Assembly: GCA_029204225.1 (NCBI GenBank)
Contig: CM055100.1
Location: 6,527,495-6,591,494, forward strand
Length of the DNA: 64,000 nt
Direction of reading: 5' to 3'
Source of the DNA: Diphasiastrum complanatum
Taxonomy: Eukaryota; Streptophyta; Lycopodiopsida; Lycopodiales; Lycopodiaceae
Part shown: piece by piece, positions 55,167 to 64,000 of the stretch
How positions within the stretch are numbered: position 1 is the stretch's first letter
Layout of the letters: each line of letters begins with the position of its first letter
The notes under the pieces: generated by a model
Databases searched by the model: none
What the model was told of the DNA's origin: nothing
Seen by the model: only the letters and a program-made list of their open reading frames with translations
Program-made: the position numbers and the translations under genes

Positions 55167-55169
55167 TAT

Positions 55170-56950
55170 CTAAAGGAGAAAATATGGTCATGTGGGTGGA
55201 TGCCTTTCCGTGCCGGCGGTTGGGGCGCTTTTCCTGCTCAAAGTTCTCGGGAAGATTTGCGCTGGTGGAAAATAAATCTCCACATTCAATTAATTAGCTT
55301 TGCAATGCTCTCATAACGTACGTCATTATTGGATGCCCAAGATAAACAAAAAGAGTTCAATTTATGTTTGAATACTTATTATTGGTACCTAGCTAATTCA
55401 TTACCAATGCCAAGATAAACATAGGGTTTGATTATATCTGAGAATTTACATGTAAATACTCATTATTGATATTGGGTCATTTTGCTCCGCATTGCTCATT
55501 TGTTCATGACAAAACAGAAACCAAATTATGCAAGTTTGGGTTGCCTGAGGTAGCACTTTGAAATTTATGCTTTTAAAATCTGGGTGGTGTGGTGTGGTGC
55601 TATTGAGTCGTCCTTTAATTCTTTGCAATCTATGGCCATTTTTAATGTCATATATTTGATTCCTTTAGTACCCACAAGATGCTCTATACAATGTTAAGAG
55701 AACAAGACATCAAATTGTTTCTTTATGGGGTGTCAAAGGCGTGATTCCCTATGATGGGATTATTTATCCCCACCAAAGAGTATGAATGCTCCAAAAGATT
55801 ATTGGTGGTTGACAATGTTTTAAATGGGTCCCAGTGGAGTACCCATTTTCATTGTTTCTTCTTATTATGCTTTCCACTTGTCCTAAAAAATTTAGTGTGG
55901 AGAATTTGTATCAATATGACTTGCAAAGCTTCCTCTTCGAATACTCCATCTCATTACATGGAAATTGTAACATGATGGAATACGTGAGATTTGTTTTTAC
56001 TTGCGTGACACTACGTATGATATATCTATTTTTTTATCTTTTGTTCATACTTAAGATTTTGTTATAGATTACCTTTTAAAACAAGTGAAAATGAAAGTGA
56101 AATTGCATAGATGAGGAGGCTTAATTTTCTAAATTGTTTGCTTTTGACCAACATTATGTCTTTTAAAGCATCAAAGATAAGCACCCAAATTTGCATACCC
56201 AAGTACAATACAACTTTCAAATAGAAGTTAAATTCCTTTATGTGGCAAAGTTATTCGTAGATACGTATGATTTTAGATAGTACATAAGATACAACCTTTT
56301 TTTCTTAAATGGCCATTTTTGATAATTTTATCTTTTTCCACAAGAAGCAAATAGACTAATCTGAGAATCAAAGCCCAATGTTGAAAAGGAGGAGAATAAG
56401 TAGAGCACTACATTAGGAGGGCCCCAATTTGTGCCATTAAGATCATGCTTATATATCTTCTTAAAAAATGTATAAATAAAACGTGTAGGAAAGCTTGAAT
56501 GTGAACAAAAGGGAGTTCACCATCACCATCCAAGGAGGCCCTCTAACGATCTAAACTACACTTATACAAACCAGACAGTATAATATCATGCTTAACCATA
56601 TTGATAACCTAGAGAGTAGTTGTTTCACCATCACAAATTTTGCTTTGTGAATATTCTAATAGACTATCAGGAGTTGATTTTCGATGATAGATACCAACAA
56701 AGAATGATGTCAATTGGAACAAGAGAACGATCACCAAATAGAATAAATTATCTAAGTAAGATGGAAACATCCAGTGCAATGACAAAAGGTCCATAATCAT
56801 GACCACCGTGTTACGTACCCATAAGAGCATGTACTGACTCACTTGAGGTAACGATCTCGTGTAACAAGAGGAAATAGTGGTCTTGAGAAATAGATCATTT
56901 GGACATCACATATCAATGTTCAAAGCGACCCTTCTTTATTGACTAGCATG
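55170..56950. other. Unassigned AT-rich intergenic sequence
   Basis: Upstream of the host gene and left of a gypsy remnant. Frames are at most about 77 codons, and no protein motif is recognised in either strand. Confidence 0.45.
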
Positions 56951-56951
56951 A

Positions 56952-57680
56952 GTGCATGCAATTGACGTGTGTCAACGGTTCAGACGTAACCATGCTGGCA
57001 GAGGTGACTACACCTATACTATATTAATGGAGGCAGATCTTCAGGAGGTCTTGCAACAATTCATTTCTCGGATCGACCCCACCATTATAAAGTCGTATTT
57101 CATTTTGGGACTTCTTAAAGACTACCAACATGAAGTGCAATGCATTCAACGGTATTGTCTCGAAGATGTATTTTTCTTTGCACAAATCTTTGACCATATT
57201 CATTTTGGCTCTTGCATAGAGCAAAGTGTGCCCTTAGAAAGACAAAAAGTTTCTCAAGAAGCAAGGAATAGACAAAATAGACAGTAGTTCCCAAGGTGGA
57301 AAGAAAAGCGTTTCAAACTAACTCGCACTAATTATGACAAGGCATGAACCAACTGCTTGTGTTTGGTACTTGAATGGCCACAATTGCAATCATTTTTTAT
57401 GTGAAATTATTCTTTGGCTTCACAAGGTTTTGTTCACAGGTTCATTATGGACGATGCTAAAATATCATTGCCCCCAAAGAATGTTTTAAGGGGGGGCAAG
57501 AAAAAATATAGCCACAAAAAAGTTTGTTGAATAGTTTGGACTAATGAAACAAATGAGAGTTTTGAGACTCTCAAGTATTGTATTTCTACCGATCCAATTT
57601 GACACTCAGTAAACCCAAGTAGGCCATTTGTGGTAGAAGTAGATGCTAGTGTGTTCACAAATTCTATCATTGAGGATCTG
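56952..57680 (+). pseudogene. Ty3/gypsy remnant: gag piece and RT/RNase H boundary
   Basis: The frame 56952-57287 encodes a gag capsid-like region (LQEVLQQFISRIDPTIIKSY, FILGLLKDYQHEVQ, LEDVFFFAQIF), with the pattern of retrotransposon gag proteins. About 240 bp later, at roughly 57530-57680, the text FVWTNETNESFETLKYC and NPSRPFVVEVDASVF is found, after one stop. This is the end of gypsy RT entering RNase H (the W..E....F..LK motif, then PF.V..DAS). Protease and most of RT are deleted between them. It is non-functional. Confidence 0.75.
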
Positions 57681-58589
57681 TGAAACGTTGCTTAATGGTT
57701 TCTTTCTCTGGTTTCAGGTTGTTTATGCCCATTACCAGGCTGTTGGGTGTTTTTTATGTTATCTTATTAGCACATTGCCCAGATCAGGCAGAAAGATCTT
57801 ATTCTCATTATAGTATAGGTTTTAAATCCAGTCTGTCAATGGATTCTTTGGTCTCGTTCACTCCTGAAGCACTCACAAAATCAAGAAACATGCAAACATC
57901 CATCTAAATATCAGCATGCAACTCAGGTGAACTCCATACAGTTCTAATTTCTATCTACTATAAAATGATTGGGAAACTATTCAAGAACCTCATATTAATC
58001 TAAAGTATCAACAAAAATGAAAAACAAGAAAACAAGAAACTAATTAACAAACATTACAAGTGCAAGGATCAAGAAATACCCATTTCTTGATTTCTGAACT
58101 TCTCAAAAATGTCAAGAACTGAAGAGTATAAGAATATGCAAGATCTATGCCACTACTTCAGCTTGTCTAGTTTACTTGAAAGCTTGATTCTAATCTAGAG
58201 CAAGAAAGCAAGAAATTAATCCACTCTACTTTTACAAAACATAATGAAAAAGCAAGAAATCTAGTCTAAATATCATAGCCACCAAAGAGATGGATGTGCA
58301 AGCTCATAATAGAATCACTCAAGAAAGCCCTTATGAACAAGGAGCTTCAAGAATTTCACAACTCATGGAAGATCTTCTCTATTCAATTCAAAAGAATGAC
58401 ATTACAAGTAAAGCTCCGTCACAAGAGAGGGGGACTCTTAAATGTGCAAAAAGTACAAAAAGGACCAAGAGTGTATCCTAATCTGATCCTCAAGAGGGAT
58501 TGGTTGTCAGATTACTTGATCTATCAATCTACTTGAGATTAAGATCAATCTAGATCAATTCTAGACACAAAATCCTAACAAGAAAAGGT
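57681..58589. other. Unassigned sequence between gypsy remnant and element E LTR
   Basis: AT-rich, with short frames and no known motif. Part of it may be the continuation of E's LTR or leader beyond the palindrome at 58606. Confidence 0.45.
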
Positions 58590-59252
58590 AGGTGTACTTT
58601 CTGGTTTCACACGTGTGAAACATTGTCTGAGTATGGACTCCAACCTAAAAATCAAGTACACATTGATAGCACCTCAAAACAATCAAAACAAATGTAGACA
58701 AATGGAGAGAATCACTCAAAATTGCTTCCAAAACCAAGATTGGAGTCTTACATTGATTATGGCCAAATAAGCCTCTATATATACACTTTTGGAGCTCGAG
58801 GTACTGATCATGTATCAGATCTCACACGTGTGAGGATGCCTTGTCACCATCATGCAATTTGACACTTGGATCAAAACTTTCCATTTCGGGCATTTTTGGT
58901 CTATTTTCCTACTATATGGAGATCTTCATGGAAATCTTCTAGAAGCAAAAGCTCGCCTACTTCAGCTATTTCCACACGTGTGAGCTATCCTCTACACATG
59001 GGATGTGACACCTATTCAAAATATTTGGCTCATGCAATCATTTGATTGGTGCCATGTGTCATATCTCTAGAAAACTAGTTTTTGGCCATTTTAGCCACTA
59101 GAACTTGAATTAAAACATATGTAAAACATATATGATTATGGTACATGAAAAGTACACTAGTTTCAGACGTGGGAACAGGATCCACACATGTGTGTCTATC
59201 CTATATACAAGATTTTTTGGCCTCTACCAAGCTTATTTTTGCATTTTTCACA
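58590..59252 (-). repeat. 3' LTR of element E (left end approximate)
   Basis: On the minus strand it begins TGTGAAAAATGC at 59252 after the purine tract aaggag. A TATA-like tatatata lies at about 58780. CACGTG palindromes are at 58606-58619, 58821-58834 and 58971-58984, and the paired module is at 59162-59194 with damaged cores. The left end is estimated because no second LTR of this copy is present. Confidence 0.65.
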
Positions 59253-59264
59253 CTCCTTAAAAAT

Positions 59265-60890
59265 CTAGCTTGGTAAATCTAGCATAGATCTATCTATAAC
59301 TCCAAGAGCCAATCTTAATTTTATTAATGGATCTTTAGGCAATGCCTTGGCGAGTATATCAACAATGCAATCTGATGATGAAATAGGAATAAGCTTGATC
59401 TCCTTTGCTTGCACTTTCTCCCTCACGAAATGATGTGCAATCTCGATGTGCTTTGTTCGAGCATGGAAGACTGGATTGTTTGCAAGTTGTTGAGCTGCTT
59501 GATTATCACAATATATGCATGGAATGTCTTCATCCTTGATCACATGTAGCTCCTCCAAAAGCCTTTTAAGCCAAAGAACCTCCTTTGTTGTTGTTGTCAT
59601 AGCTTTATATTCGGATTTTGTTGATGAAAGAGAGATGGTATCTTGCTTTTTGGAAAGCCAAAATATAGCTCCTCCACATAAGAATGTAGCAAATGCACTT
59701 ATGGATCTTCTATCCATCTTGTCACCTGCAAAACTTGAGTCCGAATATGCTCTCAAACAAATATTAGTCCTTTCATAAACTATGCCATAGTCTTTTGTAG
59801 TCGAGATGTACCTTAACACCCTTTTCGCTCCTTTCCAATGACATATTAATGGACTTTGCATGTATTCACTCAACTTGCCAACACAAAAACTAAGATCTAG
59901 TCTAGTGATGGTTAAGTATATCAAGGAACCAATAAGCATTCTATAGGTAGTGATGTCCTCAAAGGATGCTTCATCACTTTCCTTAGAAACTTTTACACTT
60001 AGTTCCATAGCAGTTTCAACTCCTTTACAATCAATCATGCCAAATCTTGCTAAGATTGATCTAGCATACTTAGATTGACATATGAAGGTAAAATCATTAC
60101 TTCTAGTGACTTCTATTCCAAGTATAACTTTAGGAAGTCCTAGATCTACCATCTTAAATTCACTAGACAAGGAAACTTTTACGTTCTTGATGCCATCTAG
60201 ATCATTTCCTGTGAGTATAGTGTCATCAACATATAAAACTAAGATAATGATCTTTCCATCATTACATTTGTAGTACAATGATGGTTCATAAGAACTTACA
60301 ACAAATTCAATGGAAATAACATAGGAATGCAACCTATAGTACCATGCTCTTGGTGCTTGCTTGAGTCCACAAAGACTCTTCTTCAAGAGACACACCTTGT
60401 CTTCTTCTCCATATTTGATGAAGCCCTCGGGCTGGCACATGTAGATTTCCTCTTCCAAGAATCCATTCAAGAAAGCATTTGTCACATCAAGTTGGAAGAG
60501 CTCCCATTTGAAAGAAGTTGCAAGACATATGATTAATCTAATGGTCACAAGCTTTGCAGCAGCTGCAAAGGTTTCATCGTAATCTATGCCTTTGACTTGC
60601 AAAAAACCTTTTGCTACAAGTCTAGCTTTGTACTTATGAATGGAACCATCTTGATTATATTTCAATCTATATCTCCATTTACAAGTAAGAGGCTTATTTT
60701 CATAAGGTAAATCAACAAGTTTCCAAGTTTGATTTTCCATTAATGCATCAAACTCTACTTGCATAACTTTCCTCCAATATTGAGACTTATTTGCTTTCTC
60801 AAAACTAGTTGGTTCTTCAAGCATAGTAGTCAAGAAAGTATAAGAGTTGAGTAGTTGAGAATCTTCCCTTTGGTCTCCTTTGTCACTATA
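59265..60890 (-). CDS. copia RT and RNase H of element E, uninterrupted but 5' truncated
   Basis: A single open frame encodes the second half of a copia polyprotein. It begins in the linker (TYSDKGDQRED) and passes through RT: WKLVDLPYENKPLTCKWRYR, FAAAAKLVTIRLI (FAPVAK in relatives), YMCQPEGFIKYGEEDK, ILVLYVDDTILTGND. The tether follows (LIGSLIYLTITRLDLSFCV), then RNase H (YSDSSFAGDKMDRRSISAFA, SLSSTKSEYKAMTT, AQQLANNPVFHARTKHIEI, VDILAKALPKD). There is no stop over more than 522 codons. RNase H has K-S where others have EAE, so a catalytic Glu may be changed. Gag, protease and integrase are absent. No ATG start of its own is apparent; the first in-frame ATG is near 60824. Confidence 0.9.
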   Translation of the reverse strand, partial: YSDKGDQREDSQLLNSYTFLTTMLEEPTSFEKANKSQYWRKVMQVEFDALMENQTWKLVDLPYENKPLTCKWRYRLKYNQDGSIHKYKARLVAKGFLQVKGIDYDETFAAAAKLVTIRLIICLATSFKWELFQLDVTNAFLNGFLEEEIYMCQPEGFIKYGEEDKVCLLKKSLCGLKQAPRAWYYRLHSYVISIEFVVSSYEPSLYYKCNDGKIIILVLYVDDTILTGNDLDGIKNVKVSLSSEFKMVDLGLPKVILGIEVTRSNDFTFICQSKYARSILARFGMIDCKGVETAMELSVKVSKESDEASFEDITTYRMLIGSLIYLTITRLDLSFCVGKLSEYMQSPLICHWKGAKRVLRYISTTKDYGIVYERTNICLRAYSDSSFAGDKMDRRSISAFATFLCGGAIFWLSKKQDTISLSSTKSEYKAMTTTTKEVLWLKRLLEELHVIKDEDIPCIYCDNQAAQQLANNPVFHARTKHIEIAHHFVREKVQAKEIKLIPISSSDCIVDILAKALPKDPLIKLRLALGVIDRSMLDLPS

Positions 60891-60894
60891 AGTG

Positions 60895-61757
60895 ATGATA
60901 AATTTTACAGTTTTTAGGACAATAATGATTGTACTTTACAATCATAGAGAGTTATTGGTTTCCTAATCAATGAATCTATCAAGTTCTGCACATTAGATCT
61001 TGATCTAGATTCACTACAATTGGATTTAAGCAAGAGCAATGGATCAACACATCATTTTTTAGTGAGAGTGGCTTCATACGTGTGGAGTACTGTCCACTGT
61101 ACGGCCTGCACCTAAAACAACAAGTACAATGATACTAGATAGCAATCATGCATAAAAATCACAAGACAAATGACTAGAAATCTCACAAAAGTGTAGAGTG
61201 CAAAAGTCTCATCAATTTTCTTAGCAAAATGATGATCCTTTTATGGATCAAGTACATCCATGAGTCTGGTACAGTCCAGCAGGCCTTCACACGTGTGAAG
61301 AGTGCCACATCACTCAGATCTATCCATTTTATCCATCCTTGATCCTTATCCAATAGTTGACCTTCTAGAATATGACTACAATCCAAAAAGCTAGTCTCCT
61401 AGAATATAGGAATATTCCCTACAAACTAGGATCTAAGGAAAATGGTCAACTCTTATCTTCTAGTACTCTATACACACGTGTGAACATCCACTTGCCATGT
61501 GGGAGCATTTACTCATGCACATGCAAGGAAAAGCTAATTTGTAGGTGACTAGTCAACTTGACTAAAAACTAGTCATTTCATGTTCACACTAACTAAAATG
61601 ATACAAAATCAATTTGGATATATACAAACATGAAAAGTACATGCTTTCACACGTGGGAACAGGCTCCACACGTGTGAAATCATATCATCAACATATTCTA
61701 ATGTTTGATCAATATTTACATGAACCAATGTCAAGTGAGAAGTGACAATTTTCAACA
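60895..61757 (-). repeat. 3' LTR of element D, joined to element E
   Basis: On the minus strand it begins TGTTGAAAATTG at 61757 after the purine tract gtgaggaggag. It contains G-box palindromes at 61286-61299, 61472-61484, 61646-61659 and 61665-61678, plus a variant at 61073-61086. At about 60895 it passes straight into the RT linker of E on the same strand. Part of the left end may be leader, as the LTR end is not proven. Confidence 0.75.
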
Positions 61758-61770
61758 CTCCTCCTCACTT

Positions 61771-63995
61771 CTAACTTGGCAAATCTAGTGTACATCTATC
61801 TACAATTCCAAGAGCATATCTTAACTTAAAAAATGGATCTTTGGACAATGGTTTGGTTAAGATATCAGCTATGCATTCGGATGATGGTACATGATGTAGT
61901 TGCACTTCCTTGGATTGTACCTTCTCCCTCACAAAGTGGTGAGCTATCTCAATATGCTTTGTTCTAGCATGGAAGATAGGATTTGAAGCAATTTGTTGAG
62001 AAGCTTGATTGTCACAAAATATGTAAGGGATCTCCTCGGCCTCTAGCACATGTAGCTCCATCAAGAGTCTTCTTAGCCATAGGAGCTCTTTGGTTGTTGA
62101 AGTCAATGCCTTGTACTCGGCTTCACAAGAAGATAGTGAGATTGTATCTTGCTTTTTTGAAAGCCAAGATATCACTACCATAAAGAAATGTTGCAAATGC
62201 ACTAATGGACTTCTTATCCATCTTGTCTCCTGCAAAATCTGAATCCGAGTAGGCTCTCAAGTGCAAGTTAGATCCTTCATAAAGTATGCCAAAAAATCTA
62301 GTACTAGAAACATATCTAAGTACACTCTTGGCACTTTTCCAATGATGAACTAAAGGAGCTTGCATACTTTGACTCAACTTGCTTACACAAAAACTTAAGT
62401 CAGGTCTAGTGATAGTTAAATAGATTAGAGAGCCTATAAGCTTCCTAAAGAGAGTGATGTCCTCAAAGGATGCTTCATCACCTTCATTAGTTGCTTTCAC
62501 AACATGCTCCATAGGGGTGTCAATCCCCTTAAAGTCTTTCATACCAAATCTTTCAAGAATGGAAGTAGCATACTTAGATTGACTTATGAAAGTACAATTG
62601 CTACTTCTAGACACTTCTATCCCAAGTATAAACTTTAGGAAGCCTAGATCTACCATCTTGAACTCACTAGATAAGTCAACTTTTACTTTGCCTATGCCAT
62701 CATCATCATTTTCTGTCATAATGATGTCATCAACATAAAGGACCAAAATGATGATCTTTCCTTCATTACATTTGAAATATAAAGAAGGTTCATAAGCACT
62801 TAGTACAAAGCCAAGGGAATAGAGAAAATCATGCAACCTAGAGTACCAAGCTCTAGGTGCTTGCTTCAAGCCATATAGGCTCTTCCTTAAGTAGCACACC
62901 TTTTGTTCCTCACCAACCTTGATGAAGCCCTCGGGTTGCATCATGTAGATTCCCTCTTCTAAGAAGCCATTCAAGAAGGCATTTGTCACATCCATTTGGT
63001 AGAGATCCCATTTGAACAAAGTAGCAATGCAAATGATTAATCTAATAGTTACAAGCTTAGCTACAGGTGCAAATGTTTCTTCATAATCCAATCCTTTTAT
63101 TTGAAGAAATCCCTTAGCAACAAGCCTAGCTTTGTATTTACTAATAGATCCATCTTGATTGTACTTAATTCTATAAATACCACTTACATGCAAGTGGTTT
63201 CTTTCCTCTTGGAAGATTTACAAGATTCCAAGTATGATTCTCTTCTAATGCATCATACTCTACTTGCATTGCATCTCTCCAAACTTTAGATTTACATGCT
63301 TCTTCAAAAGATGATGGTTCTTCAATCAATGTAGCTAAAAAAGAGTAAGAGGTAGAAGATGTAGAGCCTTCCTTTTGCTTTCCCTTGTCCACATAGGTAA
63401 GCCTTGAGGGCTCGGCCTTGCTCCTTGATGATCTTCTTGGCCCCTTTTGACTCGAATCCAAATCTCCATCCTCGGGTTTGTCATGATCCTCCTCGGGTTT
63501 GTCAAGATCCTCCTCGGATTTGTCAAGATCTTCAATGCACAATGGGTTAGATCCATTTGACAAGCTCTTAGCAAATTGTGACTCATCAAAAAGTACATCC
63601 TTGCTTACCTTTACTTTCTTGGATGTAAGATCATATATCCTATATCCCTTGCTATTTTCTCCATAGCCAACAAAGATTCCTTTGAAGGAGGTAGCATCTT
63701 CTTTCATTCTAGTCTCCAAAGGAATGTGTACATAACAAGTACATCCAAAGATCTTAAAATCTTTTACATTGGGTTTCTTATCAAACAAGGCTTGATAAGG
63801 TGAGATCCCATCTATAGCACTACTAGGAAGTCTATTACACAAATAATTAGCACATGTTATGGCTTCTCCCCAAAATGAGATGGGAAGTGATGCATCAAGC
63901 CTCAAGGACTTTTCACACTCACATAGACTCCTATTTTTTCCTCTCGGCCACCCCATTTTGTTGAGGGGTGTAGGAACAAGTGTATTGTAACTTAA
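61771..63995 (-). pseudogene. Ty1/copia pol D (integrase end, RT, RNase H)
   Basis: Reading leftwards from the window edge, the integrase core end appears first (YTPQQNGVAERKNRS-like, with one extra base near 63938). Then come SLPISFWGEAITCANYLCNR, KGIFVGYGENSKGYRIYD and an acidic linker with a DLDKPEE-type repeat near 63470-63535. RT starts DAMQVEYDALEENHTWNLV, shifts frame once near 63183, and continues NAFLNGFLEEGIYMMQPEGF, ILVLYVDDIIM and KMVDLGFLKFILGIEVSRSS. RNase H (FAGDKMDKKSISAFATFL) shifts frame near 62160 and ends ADILTKPLSKDPFFKL. Only about three small indels break it, so it is younger than C. Gag and protease lie outside the window. Confidence 0.93.
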
Positions 63996-64000
63996 TACCA

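Overview
This is nuclear DNA of a land plant with a very repeat-rich genome. It holds one recognisable host gene, a BOI-type RING E3 ligase with three introns on the minus strand at 52707-54277. Almost everything else that can be identified is LTR-retrotransposon material, whole or broken. The heavy Ty1/copia and Ty3/gypsy load, the deep nesting and the AT-rich spacers would suit a large-genome seed plant such as a gymnosperm, but nothing here fixes the lineage. No bacterial operon, tRNA, rRNA or CRISPR array was seen.

Layout. 1-6103: two broken copia copies (A plus, B minus) joined head to head near 3043. 6400-7398: a gag-like remnant with three zinc knuckles. 7736-11421: copia C (minus), internally deleted, with two unlike LTRs. 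11440-14643: copia H (plus) and G (minus) form a large imperfect palindrome centred near 13235. Into G went F1 (14644-20595), with an intact 1317-codon gag-pol but a truncated 3' LTR, and F2 (20766-26626), a complete copia element with near-identical 653 bp LTRs and a perfect 5 bp target duplication. 26632-34590: Ty3/gypsy-like material, namely a leader with tandem repeats, a gag, a long unknown ORF downstream of pol, and an integrase with its C-terminal domain. 34600-41870: mostly unrecognised sequence with microsatellites, a GC-rich block and a tandem duplication. 41870-49937: copia I, an LTR with internal tandem repeats, copia J, and a minus-strand patchwork of copia gag-protease, gypsy integrase and copia RT. 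50371-56950: the low-copy island with the host gene, a 93 bp minisatellite past its 3' end and a G-box upstream. 56952-57680: gypsy gag and RT remnants. 58590-64000: copia E and D in tandem on the minus strand.

How the parts relate. Each intact copia element is one transcription unit. The LTR gives promoter and polyadenylation, an initiator-Met-tRNA-type site primes minus-strand DNA, and a single polyprotein is cut into capsid, protease, integrase, RT and RNase H. F2, and possibly F1, could still supply proteins to the broken copies. The most notable pattern is regulatory. Most of the copia LTRs or leaders carry a palindrome built on the G-box core CACGTG, several times per LTR in D and E. 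A pair of sites spaced 19 bp apart is conserved between LTRs that have otherwise diverged, and the older copy has lost its cores through CpG transitions.
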